From positions 4,520,501 to 4,584,500 of the forward strand of contig NZ_CP121471.1 of the NCBI RefSeq assembly GCF_033954835.1: a stretch of DNA of 64,000 nt. Reading direction: 5' to 3'. This stretch comes from Thiorhodovibrio frisius (GTDB taxonomy: Bacteria > Pseudomonadota > Gammaproteobacteria > Chromatiales > Chromatiaceae). The stretch's first letter is position 1, and every line of letters starts with the position of its first letter. The notes under the pieces were generated by a model. That model was not told the DNA's origin, did no database searches, and was given only the letters and a program-made list of their open reading frames with translations. Positions 35,320 through 44,900 of the stretch are shown piece after piece. The position numbers and the translations under genes are program-made.

Positions 35320-36255
35320 ATGAGCTTGCAAAAGAACACAACAGTGCCTGCCAATTCGCCTGGAAGCACGCGCGGGCTGACCGCCGAGGAGCGAAGCTCA
35401 CTAGAGCGACTCAGGAAGGTGGCGGAGCTGATTGCCGCGGGCGATTACAGGGAAGTCGACAACCTCATGGCGATGACCGCGGGGCAGGATTTGCCGCGGA
35501 GTATCACGGCGCTCGCCGAGGCATTCGGGATGATGGTGGTCAAGGTTGAGTCGCGGGAATGGCATCTCGAGCTGTTGGTCAAGCAGTTGTTGAATGCCAA
35601 TCTGGAAATGCTTGAGATGCTTGGCGCGATGATCGCCAAGCGCGATAGCGATACCAGCGCGCACAATTACCGGGTGACACTTTACGCCGTTCGCCTCGCC
35701 GAGAGGCTGGGTCTGGGGTTGCCAGATATCCGCGCCCTCGTGAAAGGTGCGTTTCTTCACGACATCGGCAAGATTGCCATTCCTGACAACATTCTGCTCA
35801 AGCCAGGACGCCTTGACGAGCAGGAGTTTGGCGTGATGCGGACGCACGTCGATCATGGTGTCGAGATTATTCGGGGCTCTTCGTGGCTGAAGGATGCCGA
35901 GGCCGTCGTGCGCTGTCATCACGAGAAATACAATGGCGAAGGCTACCCCAATGGCTTGTCTGGCGAGGCAATTCCTCTTGTGGCAAGGATTTTCGCCATC
36001 GTTGACGTCTTCGATGCGTTAACCTCGCGCCGACCTTACAAAGAGGCAATGACCGTTGAGCAAGCGCTCGCGATTATCACCGAGTCAGCGGGTAGTCATT
36101 TTGATCCGAGGCTCGTCGATATCTTCCTGCCTTTGGCCGCGACCTGGCATGAGGAGCTCAGTCAGCTCGATGAAAAGGCCGTGGCGGAGCGAATGAGGCA
36201 ACTGGTCGCGTTGTATTTCGACGATTTCAAAAGCCTTTCCGATCACCGCGTTTGA
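35320..36255 (+). CDS. HD-GYP domain phosphodiesterase
   Basis: 311 residues from MSLQKNTTVPANSPGSTRGL; the frame is open to 35233. HD-GYP proteins hydrolyse cyclic di-GMP. Visible motifs are GAFLHDIGKIAIPDNILLK, THVDHGVEII and HHEKYNGEGYPNGL, with IFAIVDVFDALTSRRPYKEA after it. An N-terminal helical region (RKVAELIAAGDYREVDNLMA) could be a dimer or signal-input segment. No membrane segment. It is the only plus-strand gene between the RiPP and signalling sections, so it probably has its own promoter, which I cannot point to. Confidence 0.88.
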   Translation: MSLQKNTTVPANSPGSTRGLTAEERSSLERLRKVAELIAAGDYREVDNLMAMTAGQDLPRSITALAEAFGMMVVKVESREWHLELLVKQLLNANLEMLEMLGAMIAKRDSDTSAHNYRVTLYAVRLAERLGLGLPDIRALVKGAFLHDIGKIAIPDNILLKPGRLDEQEFGVMRTHVDHGVEIIRGSSWLKDAEAVVRCHHEKYNGEGYPNGLSGEAIPLVARIFAIVDVFDALTSRRPYKEAMTVEQALAIITESAGSHFDPRLVDIFLPLAATWHEELSQLDEKAVAERMRQLVALYFDDFKSLSDHRV

Positions 36256-36290
36256 TGTCTGATCGCAAAGACGCTCGGGACTTGACAGTC

Positions 36291-36335
36291 ATCATGTCTC
36301 GACGAGGTGCTTGATCAGCCGCAGGTGATTGTGTC
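36291..36335. repeat. 45-bp direct repeat, left copy
   Basis: Similar (about five mismatches) to 38249-38293, which is the 3' end of the PP2C-phosphatase gene. The two copies bracket the ATPase gene and an AraC relic. Confidence 0.7.
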
Positions 36336-36337
36336 GC

Positions 36338-37915
36338 TCAGGCACGAATCACCCGAATCGGCCGACCGGCTGGGCTGCTGGCCTCCTCGACCCGGGAGCG
36401 TGCCTCAATCGGCGGCTGCCCGGCGCGGCGGTCGAAAATCACGAGCCAGCCGGTGTCCAAACCCAGTCCGTTCAGGTAGCCATCGAGCTGGGTCAGACCC
36501 TCGGTGATCGGATCCGGGCGTCCGTCGCGCCAGACCTTGAGTTCGATACCGAGGGTGACCGAGCCATAGCGCAGGCACAAATCCATGCGCCCCGCGCCGA
36601 TGGCGTACTCGCGCTCCAGACTGCCGCCGCCATTCACGACCCGATGCAAAAATGCCATGAGCACCAGATGTGGCGCAATTTCAGCATAGGGTGCGCTGCG
36701 CAGAAGCGGCTCGCCGTGCTGACGCCAAAAGCCGAGAAACGCTTTTAGCAGGCGCTCGGGGTCGAGCCGACCTTGGGCATCGAGCCAGATGGGAGCGCTC
36801 TGGGGTAGCGAATCTTGTGGGCCCGATGCCAGCATGCGAGGTAGCACTTCGCGATAGATGGGATTAGCCACCTCCAGCCCGCCGCCTTGGGCGCGACGGA
36901 GCAAACCAAGGTCGACCAGGTAGTCGCGATCATCCAGAGGCACGCTGTCCAGCGTCTCACCGGCCAGCATCGGCTCGATGACACGCCGCACTCGCTCTTC
37001 GCGTAGCTTGTCGGCAAGCTGATCGAGATGGGTGACGCGCTCAACAATCATTGACTCCTTGGCCGCATCGATCATCGCGACGCTGATTGGATGGCGGTGA
37101 TCCCGCCCCTCGGGTTGTTCAAAACAAGTGCGATAGGCGATCGCATTGACCAGCCAGGGTTGGCCTTGGGTCAGCTCCCACACGCGGGTCAGCGCCTCGG
37201 GGGTGAAGGCCTGGCCGGTTTCCTGGGTGTGCTCTTGTAGCAGACGCTGGGTTTCCTCCGGTGAGAAGTCGCCCAACCGAAGTGATTTGGCCTTGATGTT
37301 GAAGGCACTGCCGCCGGTGATGGGGGCCGGCTCGGAGCGGGCGTGGATGCGGTAGTCGTGTAAATCGCGCACACTGCACAGCATCACGGTTTGAGGAAAG
37401 GGCAGCCCCGGGCGCTGGGTGTAGCCAGTGCGCAGTTGCCGCAGCAGGGATACCAAGGTATCGCCGATCAGGGCATCAACCTCATCGAGCAGCAGCACGA
37501 TGGGCCGCTCGGCCGCCGCGCTCCAGCGGGTGAGCATGCCGCTTAGCGCACCGTCGGCGCCTTGTTCAGCCAGGGCCTGGTTCAGCCATTCGAACAGGCG
37601 CTCCTCACCAAGAAGACCGCGCGCCGAGGCGCCAATGGCGCCACAGATGGCACGCATGGCGCGGGGCACCTCCTCGCGCGCGGTCTGCGCCGTTTCGATG
37701 TTGACATAGAGTGCCTGATACCGCCCGACCCGATTGAGCTGCTCCATCAGCGCGATCATGCAGCTGGTCTTGCCGGTCTGGCGTGGGGCGTGGAGCAGGA
37801 AATACTTCTGGCGCTCGATTAGTCCAAGGATTTCCTCCATGTCCCAGCGTGTGAGCGGCGGTAGGCAATAATGCTGGGTGCAATGGATTGGGCCTTCGGT
37901 GTTGAAATAGCGCAT
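36338..37915 (-). CDS. AAA-like ATPase with C-terminal PD-(D/E)XK-like domain
   Basis: 525 residues from MRYFNTEGPIHCTQHYCLPP; the frame is open to 37981. Walker A is HAPRQTGKTSC and Walker B PIVLLLDEVDAL. After a winged-helix-like region the C-terminus has GAGRMDLCLRYGSVTLGIEL followed by KVW, which resembles the acidic/Lys core of PD-(D/E)XK nucleases. Such proteins occur in many copies in Chromatiales and other bacteria; their role is unknown, with defence or mobile-element association often proposed. The gene sits between 45-bp direct repeats, suggesting insertion as a unit. Confidence 0.75.
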   Translation of the reverse strand: MRYFNTEGPIHCTQHYCLPPLTRWDMEEILGLIERQKYFLLHAPRQTGKTSCMIALMEQLNRVGRYQALYVNIETAQTAREEVPRAMRAICGAIGASARGLLGEERLFEWLNQALAEQGADGALSGMLTRWSAAAERPIVLLLDEVDALIGDTLVSLLRQLRTGYTQRPGLPFPQTVMLCSVRDLHDYRIHARSEPAPITGGSAFNIKAKSLRLGDFSPEETQRLLQEHTQETGQAFTPEALTRVWELTQGQPWLVNAIAYRTCFEQPEGRDHRHPISVAMIDAAKESMIVERVTHLDQLADKLREERVRRVIEPMLAGETLDSVPLDDRDYLVDLGLLRRAQGGGLEVANPIYREVLPRMLASGPQDSLPQSAPIWLDAQGRLDPERLLKAFLGFWRQHGEPLLRSAPYAEIAPHLVLMAFLHRVVNGGGSLEREYAIGAGRMDLCLRYGSVTLGIELKVWRDGRPDPITEGLTQLDGYLNGLGLDTGWLVIFDRRAGQPPIEARSRVEEASSPAGRPIRVIRA

Positions 37916-37984
37916 CTTTACAGTGCTCGGGCGAACGAAACTCAGCGCCAAAGGATAGCAGGCCTTGGCGCCAACCCGCATCGC

Positions 37985-38185
37985 TCACCCGCATCCCACA
38001 CCGAGGTGGTCGCGGCGCCGGCGGCCATGCAGGTGGGGCGCGTCCCCGGACAGCGGCGTCCCGGCGGAAGGGCACCTGACTTGTTGACGCTTTGGTCGTG
38101 GTGCTCGTGAAAAACCGTCACGTCCTGAAAATCCAAGATGTCCAGTTGGCCGTGATTTCCGTTCCGATTCCGAGTCTGGTTCCAG
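37985..38185 (-). pseudogene. Decayed third copy of the AraC-type regulator
   Basis: Short blocks match the regulators at 15984 and 44981 in order, with the intervening parts deleted: VNKSGALPPG, the segment around 38030-38055, and the C-terminal ATTSV region at 38005. No continuous frame survives. Shows that the regulator was present in at least three places. Confidence 0.7.
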
Positions 38186-38248
38186 CCCTGATGGTTTCAG
38201 CCCTGATGGTTTCAGGGTGCTCCTGGGTACCCAGACGTCAGCCGCGCC

Positions 38249-38293
38249 ATCATGTCTCGGCAAGGCGTTTGATCAGCCGCAGGTGATTGTGTC
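38249..38293. repeat. 45-bp direct repeat, right copy
   Basis: Covers the last codons of the PP2C-phosphatase gene (RLIKRLAET and stop); partner of 36291-36335. Confidence 0.7.
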
Positions 38294-40676
38294 CCTGCTC
38301 GAACTGGTAGTAAACCCCGTCCATGGTCTGGCGGACGAAGTGAATGCCTAGCCCGCCGATCTGGCGTTCCTCGACGTCCGATTCCGTGTCGGCGTCGGGC
38401 ATTTCGAGTGGGTTGAAGGGGATGCCGTCGTCGACGAGCTCGGCCTCCAGGCGATCTCCCAGGGGGCGCAGCTCGAGAGTGAAGCTGTGGGCCTCGCCGT
38501 CCGGGTAGGCATAGTGGATGATGTTGGTCACCAGCTCATCGAGTGCCAGATTGAGCGGGTGAATGACTTTGCGCGGGATGCCGTGCGCGTCACCAAAGCG
38601 CTCGAGCCAGTCAGCCAGGCGGCCGAGCTCGGAGAGATCATTGGTCAGGGTGAGGCGTTTTGGCTGGTTCATCTGTGCTTCCTCGCGGCGAAACATCATC
38701 ATGGTGATGTCATCGAATTGCTCGGCCTCGCCGGTGTGAGCGCGAATGTCCGCCAGCAGGGCATGGAGGGCATCATGGCAGCTCAGTGACTGACTGGCGC
38801 GCATGCGCTGGTGCAGGCGTTCGTTGCCGAATTCCTGGTCGTCGGCGTTCATGGCTTCGTTGACGCCGTCGGTGTACAGCAGCAGGCTCTCGCCGGGGGC
38901 AAGGGTCAGCTGGCCGGTTGCGTAGTCCAGATCGGCAATGGGGCCGGCGGCGACGCCGCTTGGGCTGTCGATCCAATCCACCCGACCATCCGCGCGCAAC
39001 CACAGCGGCGGATTATGGCCTGCATTGACATAACGCACCCGCCCATCAGACAGGGACACAAGGGCACAGAACACCGTAACGAACATACAGGCATCATTGT
39101 GCTCGGCCAGAGCGTTATTCAGCCGTGCCAGCACCCGGCCCGGATCGCGGTCGGTCTTGACCTCGGCGCGCAGCAGGCTGCGGGTGACCGCCATGAACAG
39201 GGCCGCTGGCACGCCTTTGCCAGAGACGTCGCCGATGGCCAAGAAGAGATGGTCGTCATCGAGCAGCAGGAAGTCGTAGAAGTCCCCGCCCACCTCGCGC
39301 GCCGGCTCGATGATGGCGAACAGGTCCATGTCCTCGCGCTCGGGAAAGGCCGGGAAGGTCTTGGGGACCAGGTCCATCTGGATATCGCGCGCGATGCGCA
39401 GTTCGCCCTCAATGCGTTCGCGAGCGGCGGTAGTGGCTTGCAGATCGGCGATGTAGCCCTTGAGATGGTCGCGCATGGTGCGGAAGATCGCCGTGAGCCG
39501 CGCGACCTCGTCTTCGCCCTTGGGTTCCGGCAGCGGCTCGTCGAGGTGACCGGCGGCGATGCCGGGCGCGGCCTCGCTCAGCGCGGTGATGGGCCGGGTG
39601 ATGGAGCGGGCGATCCAGCCGACGGTCAGCAGCAGCAGCAGCAGTCCGCCGCCGCCGGCCAGCGCCTCGATCTGGGTGAGCTGGGCGATATCGCGATTGA
39701 GCGCGGTCTGGGAGATCAACACCCCGGATGTCCAGCCGGTGGTCGCGAGCCGATCCCATGCCAGCCAGCTGGTTTCATCGTTCGCCCAGCCGACCCATGC
39801 GCGTATGCCGGGCTGACCGGATAGCATCGCCTGGCCGGCCTTGCGCAGATCGGGGTCGCCGCGGGCCTCGGCGACGCTGAAAATGGACTCGTCCATGGTG
39901 AGTTCGGCGATCGGATGGCTGATATGTACGCCATTGCGGCTCAGCAGGAAGCCATAGCCGTTCTCGCCCAAGGGCAGTTCGGCCAACATCCGGTCGAGCC
40001 AGGTCAGCTCGATATCGCAAGTGACGACACCGGCGAAGACGGGACCATCTGGCGAGGGCAGGCGCACCGGAGCCGAGTAGGTCACCATGCGCACGCCGGT
40101 GGTTTTGAGGTATGGCCCGGTCCAGATGTAGGGCTCGGTCCAGACGGGTCGGTCGAGAAAACGCGGGAGGTAAAACCAGTCCTGGCCAATGTAGTCGCGG
40201 TTGTCGTGGCCGAGATCCGTGTATCTCAGCGTGCCCTCGGCGCGATAGCTGTAGGGGGACCAGGCGTCCCAGCCGGGTGGCTTGCGCTCTGGCAGCCAGG
40301 CGAAGGCGATGCCGTAGAGAGCGGGGGTGCCGCGCAGGGCTTCTCGCTGCAAGGCGCGCACTTGCTCCAGGCTCAGATCGAGCGCGGTGGCATTGAGGCT
40401 GATCGCCATGCCATCGACCAGGCTTTGCAAGCGGCCGAGGGTCATGTCGATGCGGTCGGCGGCGGCATTGGCAAGGAAGCGCGCGCGGATTTGCGCGTCC
40501 TCGGTCAGACGCTCGCGGAAGCTCAGATAATTCCACAGTAGTAATCCGCACAGGATGAGTCCGGCGATGCCCACGGTCGACAGCAGCAGGCGGTTGCGCA
40601 GCCGCGCCCGCAGCGGAACCGGGCGTATTTCCAGGTCGCCTGAGGGGGCGATTTCAGCGGGAGTTGGCGCTTTCAT
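38250..40676 (-). CDS. Membrane PP2C phosphatase (RsbU/SpoIIE type) with anti-sigma-like kinase domain
   Basis: 808 residues from MKAPTPAEIAPSGDLEIRPV. Order: membrane helix (LLLSTVGIAGLILCGLLLWN), periplasmic Cache-like sensor, second membrane helix and HAMP, PP2C domain (AREVGGDFYDFLLLDDDHLF, IGDVSGKGVPAALFM), then a histidine-kinase-like ATPase (LNLALDELVTNIIHYAYPDG). Fusing phosphatase and switch-protein-kinase domains is known in partner-switching systems; the STAS protein two genes upstream is the likely substrate. It overlaps the substrate-binding-protein gene by 23 bp. Three-gene operon with 40654 and 41883. Confidence 0.88.
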   Translation of the reverse strand: MKAPTPAEIAPSGDLEIRPVPLRARLRNRLLLSTVGIAGLILCGLLLWNYLSFRERLTEDAQIRARFLANAAADRIDMTLGRLQSLVDGMAISLNATALDLSLEQVRALQREALRGTPALYGIAFAWLPERKPPGWDAWSPYSYRAEGTLRYTDLGHDNRDYIGQDWFYLPRFLDRPVWTEPYIWTGPYLKTTGVRMVTYSAPVRLPSPDGPVFAGVVTCDIELTWLDRMLAELPLGENGYGFLLSRNGVHISHPIAELTMDESIFSVAEARGDPDLRKAGQAMLSGQPGIRAWVGWANDETSWLAWDRLATTGWTSGVLISQTALNRDIAQLTQIEALAGGGGLLLLLLTVGWIARSITRPITALSEAAPGIAAGHLDEPLPEPKGEDEVARLTAIFRTMRDHLKGYIADLQATTAARERIEGELRIARDIQMDLVPKTFPAFPEREDMDLFAIIEPAREVGGDFYDFLLLDDDHLFLAIGDVSGKGVPAALFMAVTRSLLRAEVKTDRDPGRVLARLNNALAEHNDACMFVTVFCALVSLSDGRVRYVNAGHNPPLWLRADGRVDWIDSPSGVAAGPIADLDYATGQLTLAPGESLLLYTDGVNEAMNADDQEFGNERLHQRMRASQSLSCHDALHALLADIRAHTGEAEQFDDITMMMFRREEAQMNQPKRLTLTNDLSELGRLADWLERFGDAHGIPRKVIHPLNLALDELVTNIIHYAYPDGEAHSFTLELRPLGDRLEAELVDDGIPFNPLEMPDADTESDVEERQIGGLGIHFVRQTMDGVYYQFEQGHNHLRLIKRLAET

Positions 40677-41862
40677 CTGGCGATGCGTCCGCGTTCGCAC
40701 TGGGGGGTGAGCGGGGAATTGAGTCTCGGGCTGGACGCGCCCCTGGGCTGGGGGCAGAGTTGGGAGTTGGGCCTGGAACTGAGGCGGGGACCGTGGCCGG
40801 ACGCGGCCGCGGTTCCCTAGCCATGGATGGAGTCTTATCCTTGGCGTCACACCTCGGACAGAAGACAGCGAAAGGTAGTGGCGCCTTGATGAAATCAGCC
40901 GCGATCAGCGCCTTGGCTGTGGCCGCATAGGCACGCGCCGAGAGCTGCCCATTCGCGGATGCCGCATCGGAGTGCTCGCCGAAGATGGCTGCCAGCAAAT
41001 GCTTGAGCATCCAACGCTCATGGGGGCGGTTGGCCGGGATGCCCGCGTGCTTGGCCTCGGTCAGAACCAGATCCAGGGCTTCCTCCGGGTGGTCGCGGGC
41101 GTATTCCCAGCCCTTTATGGTGGCATTCCACAGCCGTTGCGCCAGCTCGCCGTGATCCTTGAGCCAGTCGGAGCGGGCGTAAAGACCATCCTCGGGAAAA
41201 TCAAAGCCAAGCTCGCGCGGGAGAAAAACCGTTAGCTGATCCGTGTCGACGCCAGCCTGCCAGACGCGGTGAAATTCGTTGTACTCCATCGCCGCGCAGG
41301 CGGAGACGCCGCGGTGCAGAAACAGATTCACCGTGCCGTATTGGGGAATCAGTTCGGGTTGGATTTGATGTTCGGCGAGGAGCGCGCGAATCGCGGCGGA
41401 AAAAGGCCCGGGCATCAGGCTGACGCGGCGGCCGTCGAGATCTTCCAAGTGGGAGATGCCGTGATCCTTCCATGCCAGGAGCATCAGGTTGGAGCGTCGC
41501 ACCAGCTGGCCAATCAATACCGGGCGAGGATCCTCAGCCGCCGTAGTATCTGAATTGGCGGCAGCGACCATGGCGTCGGCCAGAAAGGCCGTTGCCAACT
41601 CAGCCTTGCCCTGCCGCAGCCATGCAAGCGAGGAACGCAGTGCATTGCCGTGCAGCAAGCTCACCCGCGCGCCAGCGGCGGTGTAGAAGCCCTGTTGCCG
41701 CGCCAGGTAGAACCCGGCGAACTGACTCTGGGGGCTCCATTGCAGTGCAATGCGCACTGCGGGCAGGGAGTCGGCGCCGTCCGCGGAGACTGGGGCGGCG
41801 CCCTGGGCCAGCGGTGGGGTGACCAGGGCCGCGCACAGCAGAAGGGGTCGCAAGTCCAGCAT
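40654..41862 (-). CDS. ABC-type substrate-binding protein, SsuA/THI5-like
   Basis: 402 residues with signal peptide (MLDLRPLLLCAALVTPPLAQ). The body shows the SsuA/NMT1-THI5 pattern: RIALQWSPQSQFAGFYLARQ, GFYTAAGARVSLLHG, ACAAMEYNEFHRVWQAG and LGFDFPEDGLYARSDW. The C-terminal 60 residues are Pro/Ala/Ser-rich and look disordered. No permease or ATPase is nearby. Placed between a STAS protein and a sensor phosphatase, it more likely presents a ligand to the sensor than supports uptake; this is inference. Confidence 0.82.
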   Translation of the reverse strand: MLDLRPLLLCAALVTPPLAQGAAPVSADGADSLPAVRIALQWSPQSQFAGFYLARQQGFYTAAGARVSLLHGNALRSSLAWLRQGKAELATAFLADAMVAAANSDTTAAEDPRPVLIGQLVRRSNLMLLAWKDHGISHLEDLDGRRVSLMPGPFSAAIRALLAEHQIQPELIPQYGTVNLFLHRGVSACAAMEYNEFHRVWQAGVDTDQLTVFLPRELGFDFPEDGLYARSDWLKDHGELAQRLWNATIKGWEYARDHPEEALDLVLTEAKHAGIPANRPHERWMLKHLLAAIFGEHSDAASANGQLSARAYAATAKALIAADFIKAPLPFAVFCPRCDAKDKTPSMAREPRPRPATVPASVPGPTPNSAPSPGARPARDSIPRSPPSANADASPDESANSR

Positions 41863-41882
41863 CCGGAGCTTAACGGCCGGGG

Positions 41883-42224
41883 TCAGGCGGGTGTTGAGAG
41901 CTTTGTGAGCGCCTGCTCGCGCGAGTCGAAGGTCTCGATGATGGAACTGAAGCCGCTGAGCTTAAAGACCTCCCGCACCTCTTCCTGCAGGCCGCACAGG
42001 CCGAAGGGGCGGCGGGCTTTTTTGCACTCCTTGGTGGCCAGCAAGAGCACGCGCAAGCCCGCGCTGGAGATGTAATCGAGCGCGGCGCAGTCGACCAGAA
42101 TCACGGGCGCGGCATCGAGTTGGCCGAGCATGGTTTCCTGGAGATCCGGGGCGGTGCTGCCGTCGAGACGCCCCGAAATCACGAAAATCAGCGCATCGGA
42201 TTGTGTTTCTGTCAGAATTTCCAT
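41883..42224 (-). CDS. STAS-domain anti-sigma factor antagonist
   Basis: 113 residues, single STAS domain. FVISGRLDGSTAPDLQETML and LDYISSAGLRVLLLA, whose DYISSAG contains the Ser that is phosphorylated in SpoIIAA/RsbV proteins. It is the first gene of the operon with the substrate-binding protein (20 bp apart) and the PP2C/kinase protein, which would control its phosphorylation state. The output target is not visible in the window. Confidence 0.9.
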   Translation of the reverse strand: MEILTETQSDALIFVISGRLDGSTAPDLQETMLGQLDAAPVILVDCAALDYISSAGLRVLLLATKECKKARRPFGLCGLQEEVREVFKLSGFSSIIETFDSREQALTKLSTPA

Positions 42225-42519
42225 GGTCTCGCCTTCGGTTGGAGCTGAATACTTGCAGGGTTCATCGTCCGCGGGATTGATTGATTCTCCAGCACCGGGC
42301 GGGCGCTGATGCGCGGAGCTGTCACCTCCACGCTGATCCCGGGGGCCGCTTAAGCATAACGCCTTGGTCGCCTTTCGTCCCCTTGCATCAGCGTTTGAGC
42401 GCCGTCCCTGGGAATCCGATACTCATTTGGAGCATGCCAACTCGCGCGCGACAGAGGCGGATCGATGACCACCAAAGGCGTGCTCCCGTGTTGACGTGGA
42501 AGCAAACCTTTGTGCTTTG
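42225..42519. other. Intergenic region without identified features
   Basis: Between the STAS gene start and the stop of the S8 protease. I see no gene, repeat or convincing terminator in it. Confidence 0.4.
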
Positions 42520-44757
42520 CTAAACCAGTGAGAACACATCACTGCTGAGTTCATCAACGGACAGACCTAGCAAGGTTACCTGGTTGCCAGCGCCGAGGTT
42601 GATCACCGCGTTACCCTGTGCATCGGTGAAGGCGGTCTCGAGCAGTGTCGAGGGGCCGGCGAGGATCTGGCCGTTGATGGCTTGATCCACCTCGATAAGG
42701 TCGTTGTTGGGGTCGAAGTCCGCGATGCGATCGCGACCGCTGTCGGTTTCGAATACAAAGCGGTCGGCTCCCGCTGCTCCTCTCATTAGGTCGGTACCCC
42801 GCCCGCCGACGAGGATGTCGGCGCCGGCATTGCCGAAAAGCAAATCATCGCCGCGCCCGCCGAATAGGATGCTGTCCCAGGTCGCCGCGAATAGCGCGTC
42901 GGCCCCATCGCCGCCTATGGCTTCGGTGACTTGGGACCCTGGGGCAAGCCTGAAGGGTGTGCCGGCGATCTCGCCGGTGATGCCAGGCGTGAGGTGAATC
43001 ACAGTGTCGCTGGTGACGGCCGCCGCGTTGATGCGGGCTTCGCCATCGGTGGCCAGGGTCTGACGCCAAGGCTCGGCGCTGGCCAGGTCGGCGTAGCGGT
43101 CGGTGTAGAAAAAGGTCTCTGTCGTTTCCCCTTCCGGATTTCCATAAAGCTGCAAACCCAAGCCATCGAGCTCGCCGTTGGCGGCGCCTTCGCCGAGGTC
43201 CCAGACCTGGACGGTCCAGGTGCCGAGGGTGCTTTCACCCCGCGAGGCAGTCGAGACGAAGCTGGTATCGAGATCTTCTCTGCCTTGCATGCCTTGATTC
43301 ATCTCGGGATCGAATTGGTCATCGATCGCAACGCGATAATCCAGGACCGAGTCAGGCACCACGCCGGGGCGCACCAGCAAGCGGCTCTCGGTTCCTGCCG
43401 GGGAGATGACGGAGATGGCCAGATCGCCCCACCATTCATGCTCGATAGCGACGCCGACCTCGATCCACTCGACCTCGAAGGCGTCGGTGACCTCAAAGCT
43501 GTAGCTTAATGGCTCGCCTGAATTATCCGGAATGGGAACGTCGTTGAGGTTGAGGGAAAGGGGTTCTGGAATGCTCACCTCATTAAAACGGGTGCGCTGC
43601 TCGGTCCAGGTCTCGGCGATACGCACAGCGGCCAAGGCATCGACAAAACCGAAGCCATAGTCGTGACTGAAGCGCATCCCGCCGCCGTTGAAGTGGTCGG
43701 CGCCATTGGTTTGCCATCGATCGACCTCCGTTGCTCCTTGCTGCCAGTTCGGTCGGGCGCTGAGGGCGAGAATCTCCTGCACGTCCCGATAGCCAAGCGC
43801 AGGGTTGGCTTCCAGCATGAGAGCCACCACGCCGGTGACCATGGGGGCCGCCGCGGAGGTGCCGGCCATCTGATCGGAGTAGTTATCGTCAATCTCGGGC
43901 GAGTTGTCTACAGAGTAGCCGTCCGTTCCGAGCAAATCCGTCGTTGTGGATTGGAATGGCATTAGGGTGTTTGCGACATCCTCCGCGGGGAGGTTGTAAC
44001 TGACCGGGGCTGTCACCAAAAGCGATGCTCCGGGGTTGCTATACCACATGATGTCGCCTTGATTGGTGCCGGCGGCGACAGACACCGTTTGGCGAAGCGC
44101 CTCGAAGCCACCGTCAGTCGACCAACGGGCGTCTCTGTCCATGCCGTCAACCGGCCTGCTACCCGTCTTCTCGTTGCCAGCGGCGATGACATTGATGGTG
44201 CCCAGACCATTTCTGCCAAGAATGACAGAGCTTTCAATGCCGGCGGTCTCGGAAAAATTTTGATCCGTCAGGGGAGTATTCGTGCCATAACTGCTATTGG
44301 TGACGTCATAGAGGAAGCGCTGGTGGTTGAGCGTTTCACTAAAGGCCTCGTAGCTGGACGCACCGCTCACTGCCCAGGCTTCGGAGTCGGGATCATAAAT
44401 TCCGACGCCAAAGGTGGCGTCATAGGCAACGCCGACAATGCCTTGGCCGTTGCGCGCGCCAAGTATCAATCCGGCAACGGCGGTCCCGTGCGCACCAACT
44501 TCCTCTCCCCAGCCGTAGGGACTGGGGTTGACGGGATGGCCGGCCATCATCGGTTGCAAGTCAGGGTCCCAATTGGGTTGGAGGTCGGGGTGGGTGACCT
44601 GGGTGCCGGCATCGAAGACGCCGACCGTGACGTTGGCGCCGGTATAGTCTTCCCAGACCGGAACCACATTCAGATCAACACCGGGGCGACCACCGAACTG
44701 TCCGAAATTGAGCAAGTGCCATTGGTAGGGAAGGAAGTAGGGATCGGTTGGGAGCAT
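42520..44757 (-). CDS. Secreted S8 subtilase with P-domain and calcium-binding repeats
   Basis: 745 residues. Triad: Asp49 (VGVFDAGTQVTHPDL), His90 (GAHGTAVAGL), Ser301 (MAGTSAAAP). A proprotein-convertase P-domain follows (about 400-560) and then hemolysin-type repeats (GGRGDDLLFGNAGADILVGG), a hallmark of type I secretion. There is no N-terminal signal peptide, and the protein starts directly at the mature-type DPYFLPYQWHL, with no prodomain. The ATG has GAGAGGTC upstream. Island motif copy 6 lies 144 bp upstream, tying it to the precursor regulon. Possibly processes or defends against peptides outside the cell. Confidence 0.87.
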   Translation of the reverse strand: MLPTDPYFLPYQWHLLNFGQFGGRPGVDLNVVPVWEDYTGANVTVGVFDAGTQVTHPDLQPNWDPDLQPMMAGHPVNPSPYGWGEEVGAHGTAVAGLILGARNGQGIVGVAYDATFGVGIYDPDSEAWAVSGASSYEAFSETLNHQRFLYDVTNSSYGTNTPLTDQNFSETAGIESSVILGRNGLGTINVIAAGNEKTGSRPVDGMDRDARWSTDGGFEALRQTVSVAAGTNQGDIMWYSNPGASLLVTAPVSYNLPAEDVANTLMPFQSTTTDLLGTDGYSVDNSPEIDDNYSDQMAGTSAAAPMVTGVVALMLEANPALGYRDVQEILALSARPNWQQGATEVDRWQTNGADHFNGGGMRFSHDYGFGFVDALAAVRIAETWTEQRTRFNEVSIPEPLSLNLNDVPIPDNSGEPLSYSFEVTDAFEVEWIEVGVAIEHEWWGDLAISVISPAGTESRLLVRPGVVPDSVLDYRVAIDDQFDPEMNQGMQGREDLDTSFVSTASRGESTLGTWTVQVWDLGEGAANGELDGLGLQLYGNPEGETTETFFYTDRYADLASAEPWRQTLATDGEARINAAAVTSDTVIHLTPGITGEIAGTPFRLAPGSQVTEAIGGDGADALFAATWDSILFGGRGDDLLFGNAGADILVGGRGTDLMRGAAGADRFVFETDSGRDRIADFDPNNDLIEVDQAINGQILAGPSTLLETAFTDAQGNAVINLGAGNQVTLLGLSVDELSSDVFSLV

Positions 44758-44900
44758 GGTCGTGACCTCTCATGGAATGACGCGGACCTGGCAGGCGGCC
44801 AGTATCCTTGGTTTTTTGGATCCGCACCGCGATTCTCCCGCGCGGACTTGAGCATTCAAGCAATCGACGCGGCGGGACTCTATCCGTTTCAATGCGTCGC

